This document shows, piece by piece, positions 10,483-23,386 of a stretch of DNA of 64,000 nucleotides (position 1 is the first letter of the stretch; every line of letters begins with the position of its first letter). The DNA lies in assembly GCA_036346205.1 (NCBI GenBank), contig JARFJB010000390.1, positions 1,923,501-1,987,500 of the forward strand, written 5' to 3'. The notes under the pieces were generated by a model. That model saw only the letters and a list, made by a program, of their open reading frames with translations. It was not told the DNA's origin and did no database searches. The translations under genes were made by a program, and so were the position numbers. This stretch comes from Vesta saturnalis (lineage: Eukaryota; Arthropoda; Insecta; Coleoptera; Lampyridae).

Positions 10483-11277
10483 CAGTGCGCTCAGAAAGTT
10501 ACGGATAAATTCATTATTTTCGAAATCGTTAATTTGTGGTCAAAATCCTGCGACACGTGAATTTTTTATTTTGATTCCGGACTTTCCGGGTATGACGACA
10601 AAGTTCATATTTTTAAATGGCAACCCTGTATGTTCTTTGTTGAAATAGATGCAACTCTTTCTCCTGAGTTCAAAAATGCCCTATTTATTGGAATTATTTG
10701 AAACAGTATGCGCGATATTAATTATTAAATGTGGCATAATTCGAAAAGTGATGCGGTGTTAGTGTTGTTAATGTTTGCGTTAAATTAAGAATCTGGGTAC
10801 TAAAAAGTGCATAACTTTTATTAAAATAAACATAAACTGAACGAAAATGTACATAAAATAATACTTGAAAGCGTTTTTGTCTTCCGGTAACAAAAATAGG
10901 CACTTCAAGTCTACCTATAACGATACAGAAATATGCGGTTTTCGGGCGCTTAAAAATAAACAATAAACTCCATATCGAGTTACATAGTTGCTTGTTGTTT
11001 TGACAAAAGCCCACATTTCAATCACACCAGTTTCTTTCTTCACTAACACCGCACCACTTTTTGAACTATGCCATATTTAATAATTAATATCGCGCGTACT
11101 GTTTCAAATAATCCCAATAAATAGGGCATTTTTGAACTCAGGAGAAAGAGCCATCTACATGTGCGACACAGCATAAAGTCCGAAATCAAAATAAAAAATT
11201 GACGTGTCGCAGGGTTTTGACTTCAAATTAACGATCTCGAAAATAACAAATTTATCCGTTACTTTCTGAGCGCACTG
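10483..11277. mobile_element. mariner-type foldback MITE
   Basis: TA duplications at 10481-10482 and 11278-11279 flank inverted tips CAGTGCGCTCAGAAAGT. The inverted match extends about 250-280 bp from each end (e.g. CTGCGACACGT.AATTTTTTATTTTGATT; TCAAAAATGCCCTATTTATTGG), leaving a ~260-bp unique centre. No transposase; the 98-codon ORF in the centre has no motif. It starts 70 bp downstream of the JHEH stop codon. Confidence 0.9.
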
Positions 11278-11347
11278 TATATCGATAGGTCGTACTGTCC
11301 TTATGGTTTGTGAAACTTCTGTGTAACACGTATACCCAGCATTATCA

Positions 11348-14300
11348 TCATTTGGTCAGCATTTGCATTTTATCCACTGCACTAAATAAATCATTAGCTA
11401 AGAGTTCTGGTTCTTCCATTGCAGCAAAGTGGCCTCCAACATCATAATTATTGACATGAATTAAATTTGTGTATTTCTCTCTTAACATTGAATCCGTAAA
11501 GTAAACCACTTCTTGACCAAATCTCACACAAGCGCATGGGACTTCTTTACTTATTGGCATCCTAAAATTCAATAATGAGGAAACTAACCTTGTACCGTAT
11601 GTAAGATATATTTTTTGTAAATCTATATTTTAACGAAAGAGATTCTGGTTCAATCAGCAAAAGAAATTTTATGATACACTATTTAATATGGTATTTATAA
11701 CTACGCTAACAGAATATCTCGCGAACTGCAACACACACCTACTGGATCTTTTACTTTTATTTAAAAAAAAAGTATTAGAATAGTGCTACTGGACCTACAA
11801 AGCAAAGAGTCTTTATGTGGCACGGGTGGGTTTATCTAACTTGTTTTGTTACGAACAGCAGTTACACATAAGATTTCACTTTTGCTTCTTATAGCATAAT
11901 TTTAATCAAGAAAGATCAAATGGTAGTTAAGTATAAACGTTAATATTGAGTGGTCATAAAAGAATGTCCAGTTTCAGTGGAATATTACAATACTCTAATT
12001 TAGACAAAATACACCAAAATGAAGGTAAACTAACCTAATTTTTCTTACAAATGCTCAATATGTGCACCGTTAGTTATACAGCACACTTCCAATCCGAAAT
12101 CCGATTCTTTTCACACTTTTTTAACAAGTCTTAGCGATTTGATGAACACAAAATGCTTACGCTCAGGAGTCATTATTTTGCGTATGTGACACTGCAATAG
12201 GAAAAACAACAAAGCTGTACTCGCGCATTAGCTCATGTAAAATTGTTTTAGTTACTGCTTATTGGTAACCTTGCGACTTAAGTCGAATTTATCTATCTTA
12301 CACCGCTATGTATTTAAGTTCTCCCTTTTCGGTTACCCTTTCCCTGTACAGGTTAGGTGTTAGATCGGGGTAGCTATTTCCTTTAAGTGTCTTAGCGATA
12401 CATTTTTCTCCTTACTCAGATCCTCTTGGTTTGAGCATATTTTTTCAGTTCTATTGTACAAGCATTTAGTCATGCTTAACTTCACGCTTTTGTGGTGATT
12501 GGAGTTGTAGTGTAGGTACCTCCCTGTGTGGGTGGGTTTCCTGTATATACTTGACGTGAAAGTGTTGTCATTCCTGTGTACAGATACATGCAGCTATATT
12601 GTAAATTTCATGGGGGGTACAGCTATTTAGATAATCGAGGAATTCATCCACTTTTGTTTGCAGTGTTACCAAACCTCAAAAGTATCGTCTACATAACTAA
12701 ACCACATCCTTGGTTTTTCTGTGAATTCGGATTTCGCTTAGTCTTTGAAGTCTTCCATGTATATATTGCTCACTATGGGTGATGGTGGGGAACCACCGTC
12801 ATTCCAAACTCTTGTTGGTAGAATTTGTCTTCTACTTGTATTTTGTTCTTATGTATATCGTAAGTAGTTCAAGGAATGTTTACCGAGGAGTTGCGTGCTT
12901 TCGTCTAACGTTTCATCCTTTTCCAATCTGTCCCTTATAAGAGTTACTTCCTTATCTGTGGTCACATTTGTAAAAGGCTTACAATGTCCAAGCTTACCCT
13001 TCGTGGTTGAATTGGACGCTTCTGATGGTTTCCACGAAGCGCAGCGTGTTGTTATGCATAGTCTAGGTTTTTCCCGAAAAGGATGTGATAAAGTCTAGCA
13101 CATACTGTGCTAATGGAAGGGAAGGGAAATTCCTCGACCTCACAAATCATCTCAGAGGAACTCCTTCCTTGCAGGTCTTTGGTGCGGAGATTTTTTTCTG
13201 TAGAGAGAAGTGAGTTTAATTCTCTGGTAATCGGAAAACTCCTCCTTATATTTTGTCAGCGTCTGGTATATCTGTCTTTTTATTCATGAAATAGGGCCAT
13301 TGGGTATCGGTTGTATTCGCCCCATCAAGTATTTATTGGATCTTACTGCTGTGTTTGAGAGGTTAGGTTAAGTTCGCCTATATGAATCTAAGGCTGGTCT
13401 AACCTTACTTCTATATTTTTCGGCTTCCTCGGGATCTAATATCATAGTTGTTTGTCGCATAGTTCACGCCTTTATCCAGAACCTTCATCCCGTCTTTGTT
13501 CAACTCCGTTTAGAGATGTTTGTGACAGTGTTTTAGCAACTGGTATTGGTTGGTTCTTTCTTCTCCTTCATTAGATATTTTTAGTTTCTTCTGCGGAGTA
13601 TCCTTGCGCATTAACCTTAGTCTTATATATAAAAGATAAATCAATTCGACTCGAGTCTGAAAACGTTTCTTCTCAGCAGAAGCAGCGTTTGCTTCCGAAA
13701 TGTCGCGCTATTAAAACAAAAAACTGTGCCAATAAGACGACCAACTAAATTAACAACACTTGCAGTTGATATTATTAATACTCATAACTGAGACATTCTT
13801 TTATGGCTAACCGGTAATTTAAATATTGGTTACTTAACTCTTTTTTGAAATTTTTCTATTTGAGGAAACTAAACCGAACTCAGACTCGGAATGACTACAT
13901 TTTCGGTCGTTTATGATTAACAAAAATGTTACCGTACCTTGAAGTTTGTATATCTTGCTCTCTGTTATAACGTTCTAAGTATAACCTTGAAGATGTTGTA
14001 AACGAGTTTGTAAGCCAGTAAATCATAATATTATCCAAAAGGTCATTATACGTAAATTTATCAGTCAATCCACCATCCTCCCGATTTTTGTAAGTAAAGT
14101 TTGTTAAAGTAGAATACTTCTCAAGAATATGAGCTGCCAGTCCACTTGGTGACTGACTTACAGCCACACCTACAAGGTTTACCTTTTTTAAGTATCCGGT
14201 ACGTATAGCGCTAAAACCCACCTAAAGTGTCCGGCTTAGTCGAAATCATGTGGAAGTATCCAGATTCCTCCATCATTCGAGCAAAGCTTTTTGAGAGGGG

Positions 14301-15185
14301 ATAGAGATGATGTTGATATTTTTCTTCTACAAATAAGGAAGGAAATAAACTCCCTAAAAGTATTTTTAAAAAAACTTTAAGTCCTGATGTTACACACATA
14401 TTTGAATGTAGTCCCAGAATATTTTCGGGAAATAATGTTGCCATATCCGACACAATGACCGCACCCCAATCACCTCCTTGAACATAATATTTATCAAATC
14501 CAACGCGTTTCATCAAGTTTTTAAATATGACTGCAATTTTGTGACTTGACATGCCAGGTTTTGAGGGAGGTTGAGAAAATCCAAATCCAGGTAAAGAAGG
14601 CGCAATAACTTCAAAAACAAAGCTTCTCTTAGGATTGTGTTGAGTGAGCAATGGAAGTATTCTGTAAAATTCTCGGACAGATCCAGGCCAACCATGAACA
14701 AGAAGAAGTGGAAATATGCTAATATTTGATGATACATTTGGTTTTACATGTATGTAATGAATGTTTAATCCCTGAATATTTGTTGTATACTGTACAAACT
14801 GATTTAAGTAAATTTCTCTTTCACGCCAATCGTATTTGTTTTTCCAATAATCGACAACTTGTTTCAGAAGGTTTGTGTTAAACCCATATTGTTGCTGAAC
14901 GCCTTCCAGTGGAGGGGTATATACCCGATCAATTTCTAAACGGTAATGTAAATCTTTTAAAGCCTGGAAAAGATTATGCTTAAACACACTTGATCATTAA
15001 ATGTAACGTACCTCTTCGGTTATGCTGATTTTAAACGGTCTGATGGAAGTATTTTCTTTTTCTGGTAATCCAGATGGTCCCCAATATTCATCCTCATTGA
15101 TGACAATTAGTTCTTGTTTTGAGTTATGTATTATTATGTAACCAATAAGAATAGATATAATTAGTAACAGCATATGATTTAACAT
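11348..15185 (-). CDS. JHEH: juvenile hormone epoxide hydrolase, four exons
   Basis: Exons: 15012-15185, 14222-14963, 13938-14169, 11348-11561. All introns have GT..AG ends (48, 52 and 2,376 bp). The spliced length is 1,362 nt, 453 residues plus stop, the usual size for the family. The enzyme opens the epoxide of juvenile hormone to the diol, at the endoplasmic reticulum membrane. The N-terminus (residues ~5-20, LLLIISILIGYIII) is a membrane anchor. HGWPG at about 148-152 forms the oxyanion hole and GGDWG puts the nucleophile Asp near 223. Tyrosines near 294 and 369 match the acid catalysts. Glu near 400 and His near 427 (GGHFAA) complete the triad with the family's 27-residue spacing. No disruption is seen. 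No AATAAA lies between the stop and the MITE downstream. Confidence 0.95.
11562..12289. other. JHEH intron 3, unassigned part
   Basis: No recognisable element between exon 4 and the PLE fossil. Confidence 0.5.
12290..13720 (-). pseudogene. PLE reverse transcriptase fossil inside JHEH intron 3
   Basis: Reading the minus strand from 13720 down gives PLE blocks in order: a KVLDKGVNYA-like N-terminal block near 13460, then the RT grip GGSPPSPIVSNIYMEDF at about 12790-12740. Next come a YVDDTFEVW catalytic block at about 12690-12660 and VYTGNPPTQGGTY-like sequence near 12540. Stops and frameshifts are scattered through it. It has the same orientation as the host gene and would be removed with the intron. 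Confidence 0.75.
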
Positions 15186-15701
15186 TTTTAAACTAAGTCA
15201 AAATATAAATTAGATGTTACGATAGCAGAGAACAGATAAGATAAGGTTTCTGTTTTAGATTTTTTACATTAGTACATTAAACACACCAAAATAAATAATA
15301 ATGTGCTACTTATAAACCTTACAAAGTACAGTTAGGTTTTTAAGAATTAATTACTATGTCGAATGAGCTCTATTTACATATTTACATTCGCGTTTCGACT
15401 TCAGAACCTGAAGTGACATTTAATTTTTAACCCAAAGTATTTTTTTATTGTACCTATCGTGAGATTTCACAAGTTAAAGTAGCTTTTTCTTATGATTTCC
15501 ATTAACAGAACTAATTCTTCGCCGCTATTAGTGTTTTGCTTTAATAATGCTCAGTAAATGAAGGCCAATAATAGTTATTTATGTATTAAGTGCATAATGA
15601 GGTTTTTATGATGCGAGGCGATATTTCGAGCACGAACACGCTAGCAAGAGGGCTAGGAAAGCGCCGCAGCACCGTATAAAATTTTATGCAAGATTAATAT
15701 A
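15186..15701. other. JHEH upstream region
   Basis: AT-rich, no ORF. It must hold the JHEH promoter, but I see no convincing TATA/initiator pair at a plausible distance. Confidence 0.4.
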
Positions 15702-15703
15702 TA

Positions 15704-16609
15704 CAGTGCGGTTATTTCCGAAAAAATCCTAAGACCCGTCGATTTTTATTTTTTAATGTGCACATTTTGACTCATTGGAAACTTTTTTCTCGCCATATAT
15801 AAAAGAGCTATGACGTCATCGCAACTTTTTTTAAATAGCAACCATATATTTTGTATCATATTTGGATAGGCAGTGAAATTCTAAAAATGATAATGTATAA
15901 AAGTATTGCACTGCAATAATAATACGACATATTATGGTATCCTCAAGATGGGGCACCTACACACTATGATTTATTGGTCCGCAATTATTTAAACGAAATA
16001 TTTCCAAACAGATGGGTTGAAAGAAGGGGTTTTATTGAATGGCTTGCGCGATCATCAGATCTTACCCCGTTAAATTTCTTTTTATGGGGTTATCTTAAAA
16101 GCAAAGTGTTTGGGAATAGGCCTCATTCTCTCGAGGACTTAAAATAACGAATACGTACAGAAATTACAGTAATCACTTCAGAAACAATAGAGAGCGTTCT
16201 ACAGAATTTCCAATACAGGTTATTATTTTTGTTGAATTAATTGTTCAGTTTTTAATGTTTATCGATGTGATTTATTGTAATATTAGTAATTCTGTTGCAA
16301 TAATAGCGCAATATTGAGACTTGAATCTTTGAATTTTGATACCACTTTTTTGGAAATCATCAACTGCAGTGCAATACTTAACACATCGTCACTTTCACAA
16401 TTTTACCGCCTATCCAAATATGACGAAAAAGCATATGGTTGCTATTTAAAAAAAGTTGCGATGATGTCATACCTCTTTTAAATATGCCGAGAAAGATGTT
16501 TCCGATGAGTCGTAATGTGCTCATTAAAAAATAAAAATCGACGGGATATTTTTGGAAAATTATCACAGAAATTAATATTTCCAAGTTTCCACATTAAATG
16601 ACCGCACTG
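15704..16609. mobile_element. internally deleted DD41D mariner
   Basis: TA at 15702-15703 and 16610-16611 flank inverted tips CAGTGCGGT / ACCGCACTG. Inverted identity continues through GACGTCATCGCAACTTTTTT and AAATAGCAACCATAT, giving arms of about 190 bp. Only the C-terminal half of a transposase remains, so it is a non-autonomous deletion copy. Confidence 0.88.
15934..16240 (+). pseudogene. C-terminal fragment of DD41D mariner transposase
   Basis: Plus-strand reading PQDGAPTHYDL, FPNRWVERRG, SSDLTPLNFFLWGYLKSKVFG. The spacing from QDG to the last acidic position is 41 residues, but the final catalytic Asp is Asn (PLN instead of PLD). A stop follows LEDLK. The N-terminal half is absent. Confidence 0.8.
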
Positions 16610-16611
16610 TA

Positions 16612-17189
16612 GAATATTTACAATAAATTATAACGTTAAATGTTTTCAAAAGAAAACAATTATGATAGTAGGTATGGGTGCGTTACCATGGAAACAAGTA
16701 CATAAGCAGACATGTCAAATTGATGATTCATTTGACGTTTTGGTTTAATTAGTTTTAAACGCAATCACTAAGATATTTTCAGAAGTACGAAGAATGAAAT
16801 TGGGGAATTGTACCATCTCGTGTAAACATGACTAATTGTAATAATTGCATTGTAAATATGAACAAATAAATAGTTTTGTGCCTATTGTTTTCAATTCTTG
16901 ACGTTTCATTATAGTCCGTTGGGTCATAAAAACGGCTACATCGAAGAAATCTGGTTATAACTGTCATATTATAATGTGATCGTGCATAAATTGTATGTAT
17001 CCAATACCTCATGATCATAACGTCATAATGATGCTTATTCCAGTAGAATTATGTAGCCTTTAAGTTATGCGTGAGTTAAAATTTATAACACACATACATC
17101 ATTTCCGTGTTGTCAATCAAATTATTTTGTCAGGTAGAAACGTCGGAGCAGTCAACGAAATTGACTGGTGCTGGATATAGTTATTAACG
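16612..17189. other. no gene recognised
   Basis: AT-rich with no motif-bearing ORF. Confidence 0.5.
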
Positions 17190-17580
17190 TATACAGCAAA
17201 TAAGGGACGTGATCAAAGTTGGTAAACCGCAACAAAATTGTGGAAGGAAAGGAAAGGGTCACGTATTTCATTCCCTCCCCATGGGGGATGGCAGGCTGCT
17301 CGAGCTTTCCGAGCTCCTTCAGCCACAATCATGGATTCCCAACATACATACATACATATACGTTAAGTATATATACATGGTGGGATTAAGGATGGGTGTG
17401 GTCAGATAGGATCGGAAGGAACGGAGTTAGGGTTCTGAGGGGGAAAACACTACCCCAACATTCGCCTAACTAGCTGCACATGGTGTGCATATACGCAGTG
17501 ACCATACCGCTACATGTGTATGAGGAAACCCCTTGAAAAAAACTCATACAAGGTAGACGGTAACGGGAATCGACAAAGTT
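17190..17580 (+). repeat. dispersed repeat, copy 1 (partner at 22590-22810)
   Basis: Shares GGTCACGTATTTCATT, GAGCTTTCC.AGCTCCTTCAGCCA.AATCAT, ACGT.TATATACATGGTG and CTCATACAAGG.AGACGGTAACGG with 22590-22810, same order and orientation. Copy 1 has about 170 bp extra in the middle. It is G/C-richer than its surroundings. Class unknown, possibly a retroelement tail. Confidence 0.75.
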
Positions 17581-18734
17581 GTGGAATTTTGTTATCTTAA
17601 TGTTATTGTAGTTCCGAAAAAAAATAAATAAGATTTGGCAAACCATGCAATGAAATGGTAAGAGATAGAATTTCGGTTAAATTTGAGAAAAGTTGGGCAT
17701 TTTAGGCTTTAGTAAAATGAGATTTTTAAACTGATGAAGTTCCGAACCGTTCCAAAGTTATGCGACAAAAAGCGAATTTTACGATTTCGTTTTTGACAAA
17801 TCATTACTTTATGGTTGATGTTAAATAAAAAGTAAGAAAACCTTCAACATGTACTTTTTAACGTTCTTTAACATGACATGCAGCAAATTGAAATCCGACT
17901 TATTTTTCGATTATCGGAGAAAATCTAAGTATGAGCCTGTGTCCCTCCCAATAACATTTAAACTGAATTTTTTTCATAAATGGACTTTGTTCATTAAATT
18001 AATGAAATGACAGAATTTTTCAATTTTCAAAACAAGCTTTATAACCAACCAATTAATTACAATCAATCAACAACACATGAATGGACAGATAATATTTGAT
18101 GGCAAGAGTTTAAACATATCGCATAACAATAATCAAACAAAAAATTATAATTAATTATAATAAACGCAGTTCTTCTGTTCCGTCGCCGGGTCCTTGGAAA
18201 ATTCTGCATTTGTACGGATGAAATTTTGTTTTCTTTAGAATAAAGTGTGCTATTGACATTATTCTAAATTTGCTGAGTTGATATTTCGTGATTTTCGGTA
18301 ACGGATAACTACACATTGTTTACATATTCCTCATTACTCGTTTTTTTTTGAGTTAGCACAGGTTTTTTAATAGTACCGTATTCTTCAAGGTTAATTTGCT
18401 GAATGTTTTTTTTATTTGTACCACCATATTATGTCAAATTGTTCTCCATTTGAAGATCCTGCTTCCATATTTTAGTAATAAATTAACTACTAACGAGAAT
18501 TAATACGGAAAATTAATCAATAAAGTAACTGTCAAATGGAGAAAAAAATTTAATTCAATTCAACAAATCATAGTATTTGTTTCCCTAAGCCTACTTTTCT
18601 AATGTTAGACAGAGGTTAATAGATATCTAGATGCTAAATTAAATGAAAAAATTTTAATTATAACTTTTTTAGGATAACTATGCAATCTCCCTCATAAGTT
18701 CATAACGAAAATAGGCAACATTGTAAAAACAAGA
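17581..18734. other. no gene recognised
   Basis: AT-rich; no ORF of note. Confidence 0.5.
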
Positions 18735-18900
18735 ACAATAATCTATGTCAGAATGACTTTTAAAACTTCATGTCGGATAGAGATTAATGGACATAAATAC
18801 ATGTTAAAAAAGATTCCAAAGCCACCCACTTCTATAAGATATGAATAATACAGTTTGATCATTTTCATTCATATTTAATTAATTTTTGCATGATACACTA
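18735..18900 (+). repeat. dispersed repeat, copy 2 (partner at 1800-2045)
   Basis: Same ordered blocks as copy 1, including TTAAAACTTCATGTC and CCCACTTCTAT, but about 80 bp shorter in the spacer. Confidence 0.6.
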
Positions 18901-19789
18901 ATCGTTGTAGCTAAGGGTTAGGTTCGGTAACAAAATACCTTTCCAGCTCATCGTATTTCCTCTTTGTATATTCTTATATCCATCTTGCCAACGTCACGAA
19001 ATGTTTATCCGCTAAATCAAAACCAACCATTCTCAAAGCGTAAAATGTCACGTGTCTTTGCCGAATAGAAAATATGAAACGGAACAAATGCAATACAAAA
19101 AGCGTTTTCCGTCGCCATCGATTTTAAGGGAAACGTAACTACTATCTGATATCTCCAAATTCGCCATTCATCATCATTCAATGCAACATTTAGAACTACA
19201 TTGAAATTTTAAGCTGTGATTAAATTATTCAAATACCCTTTTACATAATATTCATCGCTTTGTGAAAAATTCCAGTGGAGAAACTATTACTCCGATACAT
19301 TAAAAAAATGCTCATATACAAACGCACGTTCATTCAGAAATACGTCATTAACGCACACTAGCAAGTAAAAATTTTCTCATCGGCTTAAACCATGACGTAA
19401 TGCACCGATAAGTCACGAAGAGCTACCTAGAGATTTAGGGAAGATTCAGATGACGTAACTTTCCGATGGGTCATGTGAAATTTGAGTTAGCTTTATAATA
19501 TGTGTGCGTCCCGAAAAACTCTCTAACACCGCTTGTGGTAAAAGCATGTATCAAGTGACCGGCTTAGCACACAAATATATCGAATGGTAGAAAGCATGTC
19601 TCAAAAAGTTGTATTAACAAAACAGCTCTGTTTAGCGAGATCGTATAGTCAGAAACTGAACTAGGAAGGCAGTAGTCATTTCCATCCCTACTCTGCTGCA
19701 CTAAACAGCGTCCGGGTTCACGTTGCACGTTGTATACTGTTTGATGTATTTCTCTTTTTGTGCAAATTATACGTATTCTCTGTTTCATA
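18901..19789. other. no gene recognised
   Basis: May include the 5' end of the decayed piggyBac that starts coding at 19790, but no TTAA-linked terminal repeat was found. Confidence 0.4.
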
Positions 19790-21298
19790 ATGAGTGAATG
19801 TGAATCGTCAGTATTTTATTTTTCGCACGATGAGTCTAGTGACGAGGATGCTGAAAGCGAATGGGATGAAGATATCGAGAATGAATATTTTACGCCCGTA
19901 GATTTGGGAGACTTTCGAATAGTCGCGGACCCATTCCAGGTAAAGGAATAAAAATCTTTTTATTTATAATACTAAAATAACGATATATTTTAAAACGAAT
20001 TTAATCGAAATGTGTCCGACGTTTGATGGTGTCCATTCTGCTTTCCAGCTTGAAAATATGAGATCTGCTTGAGAATGTTTTGAAGCATTAATGTCAAACC
20101 AAATTGTACAATACCTATGTAAATGGATAAATTAACGTGCATCTATATACCCGGAAGGTCAACAACACTTTCGGGTCTATAATCTAAACTTTGTAAGCTT
20201 AGATTTATATACGGTAATAGTAAAGTATCCCACAATTCATGATTATTGGACCCAGAAGTCTGTTTTACATATATTATGAGCAGCAGCAGATTTTTTCAAT
20301 CCTCGAGTTCCTTCAATTAGTAAACTTAGCTCATATGTGCCACAGCGACCGCTTATCCGGATTACTATGTTTTTCACCGCTTTACGAGAAGTCTACAAGG
20401 GTTAATAGACCCTGGAGAAACAGTTGCCTGATAGGCGAGTGTCTTTTATTGTATAAAGGGCGATTGCATTTTCGTCAATTCATAAAATCCAAACGAGCAC
20501 GTTTTGGTATGAAACTTTTTTGTTTTTGTCAAAGCGATCCTGAATTTCGAGGATATATTTATAACTTTTGTCTCTGTATTGGAAAAATCATTTAGATCAC
20601 GTTCCAAATTCACGTTTGAGTATGTCAGGAAGGGTTGTGGTGCATCTTTTCTCAAATTTATTAGATGAAGGGCGCGAGATTATATTAGACAATTGGCATC
20701 TTTCCCGACGGTTTGCCGAATTTTTGCTCCAAAGGGATACATATGTAGCAGGAACTATAAGAAAGGATAGAAGTATTCCAAACGAATTGACGTTAATAGA
20801 ACTTGATGCCGGACAGTCTTGTTTCATAAAAGGGATGTATATGTGTTAACCACATAACTTACTGCAGGTTTCGTAGAGAAAACACACTATAAATCACAAT
20901 CGGTAAAAGAGATGGCCAAGAAACCACGTTGAGTACTATAATCTAAATATGGAAGCCGTGCAGGACCTGATTGCGCTAGGAAAAACTATTCCTGGTTCAT
21001 AAAATTAGGGCTTCACATGATCCAGAGAATGGTATGCAATGCAAAAGCAATTTACACTCAGGTCAATGGCAAGGATAATTGTAGCATAGTAGACTTTGAA
21101 AAAATACTATGTGACGAACTACTACATTACAGCCCTAAGTATCAAAAACGGAAGGCAGAAAGTTCGCAAAAACCCAAAGATACTGACCACGTGTATGGTT
21201 GTGGTATCAAGGAAGAAGGAAAGAAAACAAAACGTGTAACTTGCGTCTTGGTTACAAACAAAATAAAAAAGAAGATATACAAGCAACTACTGCTGTAA
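19790..21298 (+). pseudogene. decayed piggyBac transposase (copy 1)
   Basis: It starts ATG at 19790 with an acidic N-terminus (SSDEDAESEWDEDIE) typical of piggyBac transposases. A possible splice donor CAG|GTAAAG follows at 19939. After a heavily damaged stretch, 20450-20530 reads KGRLHFRQFIKSKRARFGMKLF, the block before the second Asp. At 20610-20800 comes ILDNWHLSRRFAEFLL..YVAGTIRKDR, carrying the second Asp. 21017-21100 resembles the C-terminal CNAKAIYTQVNGK block. Stops and frameshifts throughout; no terminal repeats found. Inactive. Confidence 0.75.
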
Positions 21299-22589
21299 CC
21301 CACTTTCTCTGAAAGAAAGGGAGATTACTTTACTTTGCCTCGGAACTAGCTCAATAGGTTCTTGTACTTGCAAGAAGGGGGTGTTTCGATTTTACAATAT
21401 CGGTTTGCTCACGTTGCTAACTTTGCCCACACTGAACTTACAATGATTTAAACGTATATTTGCCTATTTTTTTATAATAATGATTATCTCAACTTAAAAA
21501 CTACGTATGCACATAAAATTAAAGTAAATAAGAAATGTTACTTCTACACTTTTACGGTCCTCATCCTAGTACTTGGAATGGTCGTGGTCTTTTGCTTATT
21601 CTGTTCGCTGGATTTTTTCTGTGAAAATATCGTTGCTAGTGGTGGTTATGTTTGTAAATGAACTACTCTACGCCCTCTTTTAATTTCAACTAAAAGTAAG
21701 TGATAAAAAGGAATAAATTGTTATTTATGAAGTTTGAGAAGCAGGGAATCTTATAATACCGTTACGGGATACCGGACAAACATGTGCCGGGAGACAACGC
21801 TGGTCGTTCACGCTTTATACCCGCGAAGGCCTTTTAAAATAATCGATATCTTAAAAAGGCATGTTAGTATATAAACGAAAAATAAAATAAAAGTTTTTAT
21901 ACTTGGATTTTATAATGAAATGTATTACTTTTGTGACTAAATAAATATCTTTCGGGATCACGTATTCTCATTTAATTGTTTACGCAACGTTATTAATTAG
22001 GGATCTTAAGCCTTAGTATAATTATCTCTATTAGTTTGGGGGAGATTATATTCGATACACAGTTTATATTCTAACCAACTTAAAGATTTACGTTTTATTA
22101 AAGCAAAACGCTTTTTACCATATCACATCGGTTTCGCGTATAATTTAAACCGTACAAATCTTATTCGCATGAGATTTGTAACTACGGTAACGGATTTAAA
22201 CAATTATCCCAATTGCTTAAAACGGAATAAACTAATGAGTTTTTTGGATCTCTCCCGATGAGCGAGTAGTTAGAACGGCTGTTGTTTACGTATTCTAATT
22301 AACACGTATTGCTTTCGCATTTACACGACTTGCAGAGTTTCTTTTAATGAGCTAGGTGATCAAATGGGATCTACCAACGGGTGTTGGGTTGCAGTGAATC
22401 TGCTGCCTCCTGCACTTTACTTGTCTGGCCTAGGGTAGGCGTATTTGTGTGAATCTGTGTGCTATGTATAGGTGGAATATCCTTTACAAGAATCTGGGAC
22501 TAACCCGTTGCGGTATGAAAAGATTATCCCGGCGGTTGATAGAATTTAGGAAAGTACATTTCTGAAATGAAAGATGACGATGGGCTTTC
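21299..22589. other. no gene recognised
   Basis: AT-rich intergenic DNA; no motif-bearing ORF. Confidence 0.5.
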
Positions 22590-22810
22590 AGCCCGGTATA
22601 ACACGAGAGTTGTCAATCGGTAGAAAAGGGAAGGAATGGTCACGTATTTCATTATTTCCCCAAGGGGGAGGGCGGGCTGTTTGGGCTTTCCAAGCTCCTT
22701 CAGCCATAATCATCGATCCCCAGCATACACACATACATTACGTATATATGCATGGTGAGATGAAAAAACCTCATACAAGGGAGACGGTAACGGTGGTCAT
22801 CTGGTAGCGT
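22590..22810 (+). repeat. dispersed repeat, copy 2 (partner at 17190-17580)
   Basis: See copy 1; same orientation. The central part of copy 1 (17400-17510) is missing here. Confidence 0.75.
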
Positions 22811-23040
22811 CTGTCTCGCGGAAGGGGAAGACGGCTTCTGTGTAGGGGTCTTCAGGTCAGGATTGGCGGGAAGTCCGGACAGGACTCTGACGTGGAAAAG
22901 CTTTGGATGTTTTTGAAATTAACGTCGAAGGGGATATAAATTCATTATTTGGTTAAAATATGTGAATATTAATAATTAATTAAAGCGGTACAATTAGCAA
23001 CTAATTAACCCTCCGTTAGGCGCGCGGCAAATACTTACAT

Positions 23041-23070
23041 AGTTAGGCGCCTGGTCTACAATCGTAGACC
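23041..23070 (+). repeat. left inner palindrome unit, piggyBac family I
   Basis: AGTTAGGCGC at 23041-23050 then palindrome GGTCTACAATCGTAGACC at 23053-23070. Confidence 0.9.
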
Positions 23071-23386
23071 ATTCGTATTATTAAATAATATGAACAATTT
23101 GATCATTTATTTTACAAAGGCTTATTGTATATTCTTTTATAACAGTTATACACAAAATATTAAGGTTTTTTATATTTTCCTTTTAACATAAAAGTGGTAA
23201 AAATCATAAATAAAAATATACCTCATTTATGAACATATACAAAGGTGTTCTAGTTAACATTTTATAGAAATGGAGAAAGTAATTATACTCTAAAAAATTA
23301 AACATCTTACCACACTAAGTCAATACATTATAGTTATAATTTATACACTTTGGTTATACATAAGTTGTCCTTCACAGTAGTAGGTA

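Noticed and set aside
10718..11014. 98-codon minus-strand ORF in the MITE centre
   Set aside because: No transposase motif; the element is non-coding with arms running into the ORF.
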